From: Desulfofustis sp.
GTDB taxonomy: Bacteria > Desulfobacterota > Desulfobulbia > Desulfobulbales > Desulfocapsaceae
Direction: 5' to 3'
Assembly (NCBI GenBank): GCA_022340565.1
Contig: JAJDNR010000153.1
Span: forward strand, 1 to 54,643
DNA length: 54,643 bases
Below, piece after piece: positions 35,382-44,528 of this stretch. Each line of letters opens with the position of its first letter. Positions within the stretch are counted from its first letter, which is position 1. The notes under the pieces are model-generated. The model was not told where the DNA came from and did not search any database. It saw nothing but the letters and a program-made list of their open reading frames with translations. Made by a program: the position numbers and the translations under genes.

Positions 35382-36002
35382 CTATTTCAGCTTTGCCAGC
35401 TGTTCTACCAAATACTCCAGCGGCGGCCGCACGTTTATGTCCGATACGTAGATGTCGCGTATGACGCCGTGCTTGTCGATAAATACCAGTGCCCGTTCGG
35501 AGGTGCCGTCGCTTCTGAGCAGGCCGTATGCTTCGGCAGTGGCGCCGTGCGGCCAGAAGTCGGACAATACCTCAAACCAGATGGTACCCATCTGACGGGT
35601 CCACGCGTACAATGTGGCGACGTTGTCGACGGTGATGCCGAGCAACACTGCATCGGCGTCGTCAAAATACCGCCGGGTAATCGCGTAACCGGGCCACTGA
35701 TCCGAACACACCGGTGTCCACGCGGCGGGAACGAAGGAAATCACGACGTTTTTCCTGCCCCTGTATGAACTCAAGCGGATCGATTTCCCCGAGATCGCTT
35801 TCAGTTCGAAATCGGGGGCAATGTCTCCGGGCGCTACCTTCAGGACGCTGTCGATCGGCTTGAGGTGGCCGGTATCGTAGATCGATTCGCTGAGATGCCG
35901 CTCCGCCGCGTGCAGATCGAAGGGCAGGGCCGACAGAATGAAAAGCGCCAGCAGAATCGTCCAGCCGCTTCCCCTGTTGCTAACGGCGGGCCGCATATTC
36001 AA
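35382..36002 (-). CDS. Exported peroxiredoxin (AhpC/TSA, AhpE/PrxQ-like)
   Basis: 206 residues, with a signal peptide (helix about 15-30 before a cleavage site near Ala32). The thioredoxin-fold body reads VAPGDIAPDFELKAISGKSI, then VVISFVPAAWTPVCSDQWPG, whose TPVC carries the peroxidatic Cys. The Prx signature is P-x-x-x-T-P/x-x-C. A resolving Cys is not obvious in the body, so it may be a 1-Cys enzyme using another thiol. It overlaps the start of the TlpA-like gene by 23 bases, so both are made from one minus-strand transcript. It probably detoxifies peroxide in the periplasm. Confidence 0.87.
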   Translation of the reverse strand: MNMRPAVSNRGSGWTILLALFILSALPFDLHAAERHLSESIYDTGHLKPIDSVLKVAPGDIAPDFELKAISGKSIRLSSYRGRKNVVISFVPAAWTPVCSDQWPGYAITRRYFDDADAVLLGITVDNVATLYAWTRQMGTIWFEVLSDFWPHGATAEAYGLLRSDGTSERALVFIDKHGVIRDIYVSDINVRPPLEYLVEQLAKLK

Positions 36003-36552
36003 TCAACTCCGCAAGAAAATCATCGGTGCTGTAAAATCCGCCCGACTGTCGCAGCACGATCACCCCCTTCTTTCCTTCATCGAAGCGGACGCCTATGAAT
36101 CCCGGCGTTCCCGCCCCGGACAGGGCCTTGTAGATGGACATGTCCTGGTCCGGGAAAAGCGGAAACTCGATGTCGAAGGTGTTTCTGAAATGGTCGACTT
36201 CGAACGGCGAGTTGGATGCCCCGATGCCGACGATCTTGATGTTCGGGCCGGCAGTTCCCAGCGCCTGCATCTTCTGATAGAGCTCATTGACGGCAGGGGC
36301 TTCCTCCTGGCAGAACGGGCAGTACATGCTGAACAATTCGATCAGCACGATATCGGCATCGATATCGGTGATCCTGAAGGTCTCGCCTTCGATGTTCTGT
36401 ACGCCCAGATAATTGGCATGGCCTGGTTCTTCCGGTATCGGCAGTTCGAAATCCGGCAGAAGTTCCATAACCCGGTCGGCGGGGAAGACCGGTCCGGCCG
36501 ACACCATGCCTAACATAAGAAACCCCAGAATCACCATCACTTTGCTGTGCAT
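35980..36552 (-). CDS. Periplasmic TlpA-family thioredoxin-like protein
   Basis: 190 residues with a signal peptide (about 1-24). The active site reads LIELFSMYCPFCQEEAPAVN, a CPFC redox motif, with a cis-Pro in GAGTPGFIGVRF. TlpA/ResA proteins reduce disulfides or help cytochrome assembly. The gene overlaps the peroxiredoxin downstream, suggesting that TlpA could supply electrons to the peroxiredoxin (inference). It starts at an ATG preceded by a weak GGGGG run, about 430 bases upstream of the formate dehydrogenase operon on the opposite strand. Confidence 0.87.
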   Translation of the reverse strand: MHSKVMVILGFLMLGMVSAGPVFPADRVMELLPDFELPIPEEPGHANYLGVQNIEGETFRITDIDADIVLIELFSMYCPFCQEEAPAVNELYQKMQALGTAGPNIKIVGIGASNSPFEVDHFRNTFDIEFPLFPDQDMSIYKALSGAGTPGFIGVRFDEGKKGVIVLRQSGGFYSTDDFLAELIEYAARR

Positions 36553-36982
36553 ATATCCCCCTTAAAGACCTGTCGATTTTGAACAGTTGAATGCGGCCGC
36601 AGCGCTGGTCAGTTGCCAAACCTAGCCTACTTGTTCTGCCTGGGCAAATCTAATTATCGGCCTATTCGCGGCCGTCCGTATCCATATCTGTAAGTATGTA
36701 TGGGCCGTTTTCAATCATAGTAACGGACTGCGCGCTGAATCCATGATCGCGTAAGCAAAATCCCTACATAAACTTGCGCACGCACCTTATCTCCACCCCT
36801 TATCCCTGCCTACGCGAAAAAAAGCATTGAGCCGATTTTTTTATGTCACTGCTTCATCTATTCTACAAATCTGGAAAGTCCTATCGGCATTGGCTTTTTG
36901 ACCCAATGCCGCGGTAATCACCATGTCGGTCGAGCACCTTGCAGACCGTATCATTTTTTAACCACACACCAGGAGGTGGAGG
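36553..36982. other. Intergenic region upstream of the formate dehydrogenase operon
   Basis: About 430 bases without a gene, AT-richer than neighbouring sequence. It should hold both divergent promoters. I found no convincing -24/-12 sigma-54 site or ModE-type box by eye. The one clear structure is the inverted repeat at 36885-36911, described separately. Confidence 0.5.
36885..36911 (+). promoter_or_regulatory. Perfect inverted repeat in the fdh leader
   Basis: CGGCATTGG (36885-36893) and CCAATGCCG (36903-36911) are perfect inverse copies around a 9-base loop with five Ts. They end about 70 bases before the first gene. This could be an operator for a dimeric regulator or an attenuator-like RNA hairpin; no U-run follows, so a full terminator is unlikely. 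Confidence 0.45.
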
Positions 36983-37174
36983 ATGGAAAAGGAGAAAAAG
37001 GAACGGCGCTCGTTTCTGAAGCACATCCTTGCCGGATCGGCAGTTTTGGCGGGCACGGCGGCCGCTGTCAAACCGGCCCGGGCAGGAACTTCGCAAACGG
37101 TCGACCAGAGTGGTGAGATACTCTACCACGAAAGCGAATCGTTCAAGAAGTATTACAAATCGTTACGTTCATAG
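36983..37174 (+). CDS. Small twin-arginine-signal protein of the formate dehydrogenase operon
   Basis: 63 residues with a twin-arginine leader at the N-terminus (KERRSFLKHILAGSAVLAG), matching S/T-R-R-x-F-L-K. The short remainder ends in GEILYHESESFKKYYKSLRS. The ribosome site GGAGGTGGAGG just before the ATG is very strong. Such small Tat-signal proteins precede the catalytic subunit in many formate dehydrogenase operons and are thought to help export or assembly, but the role is not established. It lies 37 bases before the fdhA start. Confidence 0.8.
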   Translation: MEKEKKERRSFLKHILAGSAVLAGTAAAVKPARAGTSQTVDQSGEILYHESESFKKYYKSLRS

Positions 37175-37211
37175 AGGTAAGGAACCGTTTCAGCAAAGGA
37201 GGCATGACAAC

Positions 37212-40007
37212 ATGGCCATTAGCAAACACAGAAAACCCGCTCCGGGTAAAACGGTGTCCAGCGGCCGGAGGGTTACGCTCAACCCGAAGGTAGCCAGGAG
37301 ATCGTTTCTGAAACTATCTGCTGCCACCGCGGCGTTGTCCGGTGCGGCAATGACCACCAAACTGACCGGCAAGGCGGTCGCGGCGGAAGCCACGCCGGCT
37401 TACAAAGACTCGGAAACCGTACGGACCATCTGCACGTATTGTGCGGTTGGGTGCGGAATCGAGGCAGAAGTTCAGAACGGCGTATGGGTTCGCCAGGAAG
37501 TGGCCGCCGACCACCCGGTTTCCCGCGGTGCGCATTGCTGTAAGGGTGCCGGCGCGATCGACATGGTGATCAGCGAAAAGCGGCTGAAGAACCCGATGAA
37601 ACGCGTCAACGGCAAATGGACCAACCTGACCTGGGACCAGGCCATCGACGAGATTACCGCCAAGCTCACCGAAATCCGCGATAACAACGGCCCCGACGCC
37701 CTGCATTTCAACGGCAGCGCCAAGGTATCCACCGAGATGGCCTATCTGCAGAGGAAATTTGCTGCCTTCTGGGGGTCCAACAACATCGATCACCAGGCCC
37801 GAATCTGACACTCCACAACGGTGGCAGGTGTCGCCAATACCTGGGGTTACGGAGCAATGACCAACAGCCTGAACGACATCAGGCATGCCAAATCAATGAT
37901 TTTCATCGGATCCAACGCAACCGAGGCGCATCCGGTTTCCATGCAGCACATTCTGCATGCGAAAGAGGTGAACAACGCCCCGCTCATCGTTGTCGATCCG
38001 CGCTTTACGAAGCTGGCCGCCAAGGCCACAGAATATGTACGGATCCGGCCCGGCACCGACTGTGCCTTCATGATGGGTCTAATCAATGAAATCATCGCCA
38101 ACGGCTGGGAGGACAAGGAATTCATCCGCACCCGCGTAGCCGGATACGAAGAAATGGTCGAGGTTGCCAAGCACTACACGCCGGAAGTGGTGGAGAACAT
38201 CACCGGCATTCCTGCCAAGCAGACCAGGCGGGTAGCGGACATTCTGGCCAAAAGCCGGCCCACCTCGCTGACCTGGTGCATGGGCGGCACCCAGCACCAT
38301 ATCGGCTCGTCGATAACTCGGTCCTTCTGTATCCTCCAGCTAGTCCTCGGCAACATGGGCAAATCGGGCGGCGGCACCAACATCTTCCGTGGCCACGACA
38401 ACGTCCAGGGCGCCACCGACATGTGCGTGCTGGCCGACAACCTGCCGGGCTACTACGGGCTCGCCGAGGGGTCCTGGAAGCACTGGTGCCGGGTCTGGGA
38501 CGTCGACTACGACTCTATCGCGTCCAGATTCGCCAGCAAGGAGTGGATGGAAAGCAAAGGCTTTTCGCTGGCCCGCTGGTATGAAGGCGTGCTTGGCGAG
38601 GAGAAGATTGAGTCGCCGTCGCCGATCAAAGCGATGATCCAGTGGGGCTGCGGTTCCAACTCCAATTCGCAGTACAACCGGGTGGTCAAGGCGCTGAACA
38701 TGCTCGACCTGCTGGTTGTCATCGATCCGTTCCCGACCATCGTTGCGGCCGTGACCAAGACCGACAATATCTACCTGCTGCCGAGCGCCAGCCAGTACGA
38801 GACCTCCGGCTCGGTTACCTCGACCTCCCGCCAGATCCAGTGGCGGTTCAAGGTGGTCGACCCGGTCTATGACTCCAAGGACGACTACGAGATCATGTCC
38901 CTGCTGGTCAGCAAGCTCGGGTTCGCCGACGAATTCTACAAGAATATCAAGGAAGTGCCTGAAGACATTACCCGGGAGATCAACAAGGGAACCCTGACCA
39001 TCGGCTACAACGGTCAGACGCCCGAGCGGATCAAGGCTCACATGGAAAACTGGCATACCTTCGATATCGACGACCTGCAGGCCAAGGGCGGTCCCTGCGA
39101 CGGCGACTACTATGGTATGCCGTGGCCATGCTGGACCACCGAGCACCCCGGCACCCCGATCCTCTACGACATCTCAAAACCGGTGGCCAAGGGCGGACTG
39201 CCGTTCAGGAACCGCTTCGGCGACGTCACCACCTATGTGATGACCGGCCGTGAAGAAGGTCAGCTGGCCGCCAAGGGGGTCTGCAACCCGGGCAGCGAGG
39301 TACAGGGAGGCTACTCCGAGTTCAAAGAGGTCGTTCCGGGAACTAACTGGAAGACGGATCTGTCACAGGAAACCATCAAAAACGCTATCAATCGCGGCAT
39401 GGCGCCGTTCGGCAACGCCCGGGCCCGCTGCGTGGTCTGGAACTTCCCCGATCAGGTGCCGATTCACCGTGAGCCGCTGCATTCGCCGCGGCCCGACCTG
39501 GTGGAGAAATACCCGACCTACGAGGACAAGGCCAACCATTTCAGGGTCGAAACCCGCTACAAGAGCGAGCAGAATCCCGACCTGGTCAAGCAGTATCCAT
39601 ACGTCCTCACCACCGGCCGCCAGGTCGAACACATGGGCGGCGGGGCCGAAACCAGGAGTTCCAAGTACCTCTCCGAGCTGCAGCCTGAGATGTACGTCGA
39701 AATCAATCCTCGACTGGCCAACGATCTCGGAATCCGCAAGGGCGACATGGTAATCGTCGAGTCTCCCGAGGGGGCAAAGATTACGGTCAAAGCCTTTATC
39801 ACCCCGCGTGTCGATGAAAAAACCATATTCCTGCCATTCCATTTTGCCGGCACCCTGATGGGCGAGTCCTACCTGAAGGACTACCCGGAAGGTCATGCAC
39901 CATATGTGCTCGGCGATCCCGGAAACACCGTGACGAACTATGGATATGACATCATCACACAGATCCAGGCCACCAAGGACGGTCTGTGTAAAGTGACCCG
40001 TGCGTAA
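37212..40007 (+). CDS. fdhA: Formate dehydrogenase catalytic subunit, selenocysteine-containing
   Basis: 931 residues when the TGA at 37806-37808 is read as selenocysteine (Sec199). The Tat signal is ARRSFLKLSAATAALSG. The first 4Fe-4S cluster site is CTYCAVGCG plus HCCKG. Around the TGA it reads NIDHQARI-U-HSTTVAGVANTWGYGAMTN, matching the Sec site of FdnG-type enzymes (U196 in E. coli FdnG). Downstream MGGTQHHIGSSITR, GNMGKSGGGTNIFRGHDNVQ and the C-terminal molybdopterin domain are normal. It oxidises formate to CO2 at a molybdenum or tungsten pterin. AGGAGG at 37197-37202 precedes the ATG at 37212. A SECIS-like hairpin follows the TGA. Naive calling would split the gene. Confidence 0.95.
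37820..37835 (+). promoter_or_regulatory. SECIS-like hairpin for the fdhA UGA
   Basis: Eleven bases after the TGA at 37806-37808, GGTGGC pairs with GTCGCC (two G-U wobbles) around an AGGT loop. The short stem with a GGU-containing tip, 17 bases after the UGA, fits a bacterial SECIS bound by SelB, much like the hairpin in the other selenoprotein of this window. Confidence 0.75.
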
Positions 40008-40031
40008 GCGGTCGACTGAGGAGGAATAACA

Positions 40032-40619
40032 ATGGCACGAATGAGATTTTTATGCGACACCGAACGCTGCATCGACTGCAGCGGGTGTGTGGTTGCCTGT
40101 AAGGAAGGCAATCATGTTCCGGTCGGCATCAACCGCCGCCGGGTCATAACGATGAAACAGGGCGAACCGGGAGAGAAGTCGCTGTCGATCGCCTGCATGC
40201 ACTGCTCGGATGCACCGTGCATCGCGGTCTGTCCGGTCGATGCAATTTATCAGCGGGACGACGGCATCGTCCTGGTAGACAAGAAGACCTGCATCGGCTG
40301 CGGCTACTGCTTCATGGCCTGCCCCTTCGGTGCACCGCAGTTTCCGAAAGGAAATGTGTTCGGGGCTCGCGGGGCAATGGACAAGTGCACCTTCTGCGCA
40401 GGAGGTCCCGAAGAGAACTTCGGCAAGGAAGAGACACAGCTTTACGGCCAGAACCGCATCGCCGAAGGCAAGGTTCCGCTGTGTGCGTCGATGTGCGCAA
40501 CCAAAGCGCTGCTGGCAGGCGATGGCAGCGTCGTTGCCGATGTCTATCGGGATCGGGTGTTCAAGCGCGGGTCCGGCGTCAATGCGTGGGGCTGGAGCAA
40601 GGCCTACGACAAAAGCTGA
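40032..40619 (+). CDS. fdhB: Formate dehydrogenase iron-sulfur subunit
   Basis: 195 residues with four 4Fe-4S binding sets: CIDCSGCVVAC, CMHCSDAPCIAVC, CIGCGYCFMAC and CTFC paired with the later CASMC. This passes electrons from FdhA to the membrane cytochrome. It lacks the C-terminal transmembrane helix found in E. coli FdnH, as in many shorter relatives. GAGGAGG precedes the ATG 25 bases after the fdhA stop. There is no Tat signal, so it probably hitchhikes with FdhA. Confidence 0.94.
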   Translation: MARMRFLCDTERCIDCSGCVVACKEGNHVPVGINRRRVITMKQGEPGEKSLSIACMHCSDAPCIAVCPVDAIYQRDDGIVLVDKKTCIGCGYCFMACPFGAPQFPKGNVFGARGAMDKCTFCAGGPEENFGKEETQLYGQNRIAEGKVPLCASMCATKALLAGDGSVVADVYRDRVFKRGSGVNAWGWSKAYDKS

Positions 40620-40690
40620 CATACGCATATCCTAAGGGCGGCCGGATCCGCAGTGGTTGATCCGGCTGCCAGATATTCAAGGAGGAACCT

Positions 40691-41569
40691 ATGCGCAGGC
40701 TTATAGCGTCCGGGGTTCTGATCATGATTGTATACGCGGTGGTGCTGGTAATTTCAACCGCGATTGCCGCGCCAACCTCGATGGACGGCCTCACCCGGTT
40801 ATTCTCCCCGGAATACTACGCTGAACTGTACGGGGGAATTACCGGAGACTGGCAGAAATACGGTGGTCCGTTCACGTATCTGACCAGCGACATCTTCTGG
40901 AAAATCTATCTCGGGATCATCTGCGTGGTTCCTGCGGTATTCTTTTTGCATTACATCGCGGTCGGACCCAAAGTTTTCAGCCATGAGGGCCCGCAGATCA
41001 GGTTTTTCAGCCGTTTTACGATTGTCATCCACTGGCTTGGAGCGATCGCCTTCGTGACCTGCGCGGTCAGCGGTCTGCTGATGATATTCGGCTCGTTCGT
41101 GGGCGGCGGCGGGTTCATCCGCTTCGCCCGCTATGCCCACATCGTCGCTGCTCTGGTCTTCGTGATACCGGGTATCATCATGTTTCTAACCTGGGTCAAG
41201 GACATGTTTCCAACCCTGTATGATATCAAATGGATCTTCATCCTGGGCGGTTACCTCAGCAAACAGAAAAAGCCCATACCGGCCGGCAAATACAACGCCG
41301 GCCAGAAAGCCTGGTTCTGGCTGTCCACGCTGGGAGGGCTGACCATGGCTGCGACCGGATATATCATCTGGGAGATGGGCATGGCGCTTGATACCGTGCG
41401 TATCTCGGCGATCATCCACAATATTCTGGGTATTGGTTTGATGGCTTTTTTGCTCACCCACATGTATATGTCGCTTTTTGCCATCAAGGGCGCTATCCAG
41501 AGCATGATCACCGGGTATAAATCCAAAGATGAGGTCGATCACTTGCACAGCAGGTACAAATACGAATAA
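40691..41569 (+). CDS. fdhC: Formate dehydrogenase cytochrome b subunit
   Basis: 292-residue membrane cytochrome b556-type gamma subunit. An N-terminal signal-like helix (6-27) is followed by helices at about 75-97, 110-135, 148-167, 208-228 and 238-258. Likely heme ligands are His in VIHWLGAI, RYAHIVAAL, AIIHNILGI and LLTHMYMS. The loop PAGKYNAGQKAWFW is conserved in the family. It takes electrons from FdhB to quinone, with the active site of FdhA on the periplasmic side. GGAGG before the ATG and a terminator just after the stop close the operon. Confidence 0.92.
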   Translation: MRRLIASGVLIMIVYAVVLVISTAIAAPTSMDGLTRLFSPEYYAELYGGITGDWQKYGGPFTYLTSDIFWKIYLGIICVVPAVFFLHYIAVGPKVFSHEGPQIRFFSRFTIVIHWLGAIAFVTCAVSGLLMIFGSFVGGGGFIRFARYAHIVAALVFVIPGIIMFLTWVKDMFPTLYDIKWIFILGGYLSKQKKPIPAGKYNAGQKAWFWLSTLGGLTMAATGYIIWEMGMALDTVRISAIIHNILGIGLMAFLLTHMYMSLFAIKGAIQSMITGYKSKDEVDHLHSRYKYE

Positions 41570-41607
41570 ACCACCACACTGCCGGATCTGCCGGCACCTC
41601 AGACCAG

Positions 41608-41644
41608 AAAGGGCGGGGACATAAATCTCCGTCCTTTTCTATTT
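41608..41644 (+). terminator. Rho-independent terminator of the fdh operon
   Basis: AAAGGGCGGGGA (41608-41619) pairs with TCTCCGTCCTTT (41626-41637), with two G-U wobbles, around CATAAA. The T-rich tract TTTTCTATTT follows. It is placed 38 bases after the fdhC stop. Confidence 0.85.
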
Positions 41645-41738
41645 GCCGCTTGCAAGCAGCATCGATATCTGGGACAGTACAGCCACGCAAACCGGACATC
41701 ACAAGCTCACCACACGACAGAAACCACGGAGCACAACT

Positions 41739-42632
41739 ATGGTCGATCATGCGGTAGCCGTTATCGGACTCGGATCGATGGGAATGGGAGCCGCCCGCTC
41801 GTGCATCAGGGCGGGACTTGAAACCTACGGGGTTGATATCAACCGCGACGCACTCGGTGTCTTGAAAGATGCCGGGGCGGCAGGCGTTTCAGAAAACTGC
41901 GGCGATTTTGCGGAACGGCTCGACTCGGTGGTGCTGCTGGTCATAAACGCACACCAGTGCAGGACAATCCTGTTCGACATGGGGCTGGCGGATCGTCTGC
42001 GACCGGGGACGGCGGTGATGGTTTCGGCGACGATGGCGGCGGACGACATCAGCGATATCGGTGCCCGGCTTGGGAACCGGCGGCTGATCGTGCTCGACGC
42101 ACCGGTCTCGGGCGGGGCCGCGAAGGCCGACGCCGGTGACATGACGGTCATGGCGGCCGGATCGGATGATGCCTTCAGCAGTCTTGCACCGGTGCTCGAG
42201 GCGGTCGCCGGCAAGGTGTACCGAGTCGGATCGCGGCTGGGCATGGGGGCGATGGTCAAGATCATCCACCAGCTGCTGGCCGGCGTGCACATCGCGGTCG
42301 GCGCCGAAGCGATGGCCATGGCCGCCAGAGCCGGGATTCCGCTCGAGGTGATGTACGAGGTGGTCACCAATGCCGCCGGCAACTCGTGGATGTTTGAAAA
42401 CCGCATGAAGCACGTTGTCGACGGGGACTACGCGCCCAAATCGATGGTCGACATCTTCGTGAAGGATTTGGGACTGGTCACCGACGCGGCCCAGTCGCTG
42501 AAGTTTCCGCTCTACCTCGGCTCCACCGCCTATCAGATGTTCACCGCCGCCAGCAACTCCGGGCACGGACAGGAGGACGACAGTGCCGTGATCAAGATCT
42601 TCGACGGCATTGATTTACCGGGAAACAGATAG
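41739..42632 (+). CDS. ltnD: 3-hydroxyisobutyrate/threonate-type dehydrogenase
   Basis: 297-residue beta-hydroxyacid dehydrogenase. The N-terminal Rossmann loop is VIGLGSMGMGAARSCIRAGL. The catalytic-region APVSGGAAKADAGDMTVMA and the active-site Lys in KIIHQLLAGVHIAVG are standard. The C-terminus ends with QDDSA-like GQEDDSAVIKIFDG. It looks closest to L-threonate 3-dehydrogenase or 2-hydroxy-3-oxopropionate reductase members, but the substrate is uncertain; no threonate kinase or decarboxylase gene is near. The frame extends to 41643, but CGGAG before the ATG at 41739 and homology set the start. Confidence 0.82.
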   Translation: MVDHAVAVIGLGSMGMGAARSCIRAGLETYGVDINRDALGVLKDAGAAGVSENCGDFAERLDSVVLLVINAHQCRTILFDMGLADRLRPGTAVMVSATMAADDISDIGARLGNRRLIVLDAPVSGGAAKADAGDMTVMAAGSDDAFSSLAPVLEAVAGKVYRVGSRLGMGAMVKIIHQLLAGVHIAVGAEAMAMAARAGIPLEVMYEVVTNAAGNSWMFENRMKHVVDGDYAPKSMVDIFVKDLGLVTDAAQSLKFPLYLGSTAYQMFTAASNSGHGQEDDSAVIKIFDGIDLPGNR

Positions 42633-42715
42633 GCAAACAGACCCTTGTCTCTTCGCCCAGAGTCGTTTAACATCATCTGGAATTCTTGATGAAAGCACTC
42701 TTCTAACCATCGATC

Positions 42716-43999
42716 ATGGCCACCGGAACATCACCGAAACCAGCATCGCTAACCGGCTTCATCCTGCATCTCCATCCGCGCACGGTGCCGGCCGATACCA
42801 TTCGCTTCACCCTGAGTTTCGGGCTGGGCGGCATGTCCGCGACCCTGTTCCTGATTCTGTTGTTTACCGGGATTCTTCAGCTTCTGAGTTATTCAGCCGC
42901 CGTCGATTCAGCCCATCAATCGATCATCGAGATGTACGCTGCCGGATCCCTGGCCGGCTTTGTCCGAAACATTCATCACTGGGCGGGAAATCTGCTCGTT
43001 ATCGTCTGTGTGCTGCATCTGCTGCGGGTCTACCTGACCGGTGCGGCCGACCGCACCCGGCGGCTGAACTGGCTGATCGGCATCTGCCTGCTGCTGCTCG
43101 TGCTGTTCGCCAATTTCACCGGCTACCTGCTGCCGTGGGATCAACTCGCCTACTGGGCGGTGACCATATTCACCAACATGGCCGGTTACGTGCCGCTGGT
43201 TGGAGCCTGGCTGAGCGAGGTGCTGCGCGGCGGCGGCGAGGTCGGCCCGACCACACTGGCCACGTTCTTCGCCATTCACGTGGGACTGGTTCCGTCGCTG
43301 ATGGTCATTCTGCTGATTTTTCATTTCTGGCTGATCCGCAAGGCGGGAGGCCTCGTCCGCGATCAGGACCTGCCGCTGGAGCGGATCTCCGCCATGCCTG
43401 CGCTGATTTCCCGGGAGGCGGCGGTCGGCCTCGGCCTCACCAGCCTGCTGTTGCTGTTCGCTGCCCTGGTCGATGCACCGCTGGCGGACATCGCCAACCC
43501 CGGCGAAAGCCCCAACCCGGCCAAGGCGGCCTGGTACTTCCTGGGCCTTCAGGAGCTGCTGCTGCACCTCCACCCGACCTTTGCGATCTGTATCATCCCG
43601 CTGCTGATGCTGGCCCTGCTGGCGCTGCTGCCCTTCATCACCGGCACCAATCTGCCCCCCGGCATCTGGTGTGGCGGCGATAACGGCTGGGCCCATGCGG
43701 CCGCTGCGTGGGGTATCGGGCTGGGCGCAGCGATTCCCCTGATCATGCTCGATGATCTGGTGTTGAAATCTGCCGATGGACCTGTTCGCGCCGTACCCTG
43801 GATCAGCCGTGGCCTGGTGCCGCTGGCGGCGATCGCAGCGGCGCTCTGGCTGGTCTACCGGCTGTTGCGCAGGCGCAGATCCTCCCGGCCGGAATCGGTA
43901 ATGATACTGGTGATGCTGATTTTCGGGATGCTCTGCGGGCTTACCGCTGCCGGTGTCTGGCTGCGTGGAGCAGGTATGGCGTTGACTCTGCCGCTTTAG
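42716..43999 (+). CDS. Cytochrome b of a Rieske/cytochrome b complex
   Basis: 427 residues with eight or nine membrane helices. Bis-His heme b ligands are in FVRNIHHWAGNLLVIVCVLH and FFAIHVGLVPSLMVILLIFH. Both the N- and C-terminal cytochrome b halves are in one chain. The Qo-site PEWY motif appears as PAKAAWYFLGLQELLLHLHP, so the normal Glu is replaced by Ala. Complexes of this type oxidise quinol and reduce a high-potential acceptor. There is no cytochrome c1 gene next to it; the Rieske protein follows 12 bases on, then a multiheme TPR cytochrome. No clear ribosome site is seen before the ATG. Confidence 0.9.
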   Translation: MATGTSPKPASLTGFILHLHPRTVPADTIRFTLSFGLGGMSATLFLILLFTGILQLLSYSAAVDSAHQSIIEMYAAGSLAGFVRNIHHWAGNLLVIVCVLHLLRVYLTGAADRTRRLNWLIGICLLLLVLFANFTGYLLPWDQLAYWAVTIFTNMAGYVPLVGAWLSEVLRGGGEVGPTTLATFFAIHVGLVPSLMVILLIFHFWLIRKAGGLVRDQDLPLERISAMPALISREAAVGLGLTSLLLLFAALVDAPLADIANPGESPNPAKAAWYFLGLQELLLHLHPTFAICIIPLLMLALLALLPFITGTNLPPGIWCGGDNGWAHAAAAWGIGLGAAIPLIMLDDLVLKSADGPVRAVPWISRGLVPLAAIAAALWLVYRLLRRRRSSRPESVMILVMLIFGMLCGLTAAGVWLRGAGMALTLPL

Positions 44000-44011
44000 C
44001 GGATCGAAACG

Positions 44012-44524
44012 ATGACGAGCGAAACCAATAGTGACCATCTGCCGGAAAAACCGCGGCGCCGGACCCTGCTCGGTTGGCTCTGGGCGCTGCTCGGTCTGCT
44101 CGCCTGCATAGAACTGGGCTGGCTGACCGGCTCGATACTGAAATCACGAAAACCCATCGCCGCCCGCCGACAGGGCAACCGCCTGATCGATGCAGGCCGT
44201 GTCGAGTCCTTCAGTCCGGGTGACGTGAAAGCGATCCCCGAAGCCATGGCCTATCTATCCCGGCTCGAGGACGGTAGTTTCATCGCCCTGTCGAAGACCT
44301 GTACGCATCTGGGGTGCACGGTACCCTGGGACCAGGTCAGACAGCGTTTCGTCTGCCCCTGCCATGGTTCGACCTTCGACCGGACCGGCAGCGTTCTCAC
44401 TGCGCCGGCGATCCGTCCACTGGACTATTACCCGGTGCGCATCGAAAACGGCCTGCTCCGCATCGACATCGCCACTCCGACCAGACGGGAAACCTTCGAT
44501 GCGTCCCAGACAACCCGGGTCTGA
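44012..44524 (+). CDS. Rieske 2Fe-2S protein of the cytochrome b complex
   Basis: 170 residues. An N-terminal RRTLLGWLWALLGLLA anchor helix resembles a twin-arginine signal. The Rieske domain has CTHLGCTVPWD and FVCPCHGSTFD, carrying the two Cys and two His ligands, and the end of the fold is GPLRPLDY-like IRPLDYYPVRIENG. It takes electrons from the Qo site of cytochrome b and hands them to a c-type heme. The start at 44012 is 12 bases after the cytochrome b stop, and the multiheme cytochrome start is 4 bases after its own stop. Confidence 0.93.
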   Translation: MTSETNSDHLPEKPRRRTLLGWLWALLGLLACIELGWLTGSILKSRKPIAARRQGNRLIDAGRVESFSPGDVKAIPEAMAYLSRLEDGSFIALSKTCTHLGCTVPWDQVRQRFVCPCHGSTFDRTGSVLTAPAIRPLDYYPVRIENGLLRIDIATPTRRETFDASQTTRV

Positions 44525-44528
44525 GCGT

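Noticed and set aside
36553-36982. Sigma-54 promoter upstream of fdh
   Set aside because: No TGGCAC-N5-TTGC match was found by eye on the plus strand.
37806-37808. TGA in fdhA as a true stop, splitting the gene into two
   Set aside because: The flanks match the Sec site of FdnG-type enzymes and a SECIS-like hairpin follows, so readthrough as selenocysteine is far more likely.
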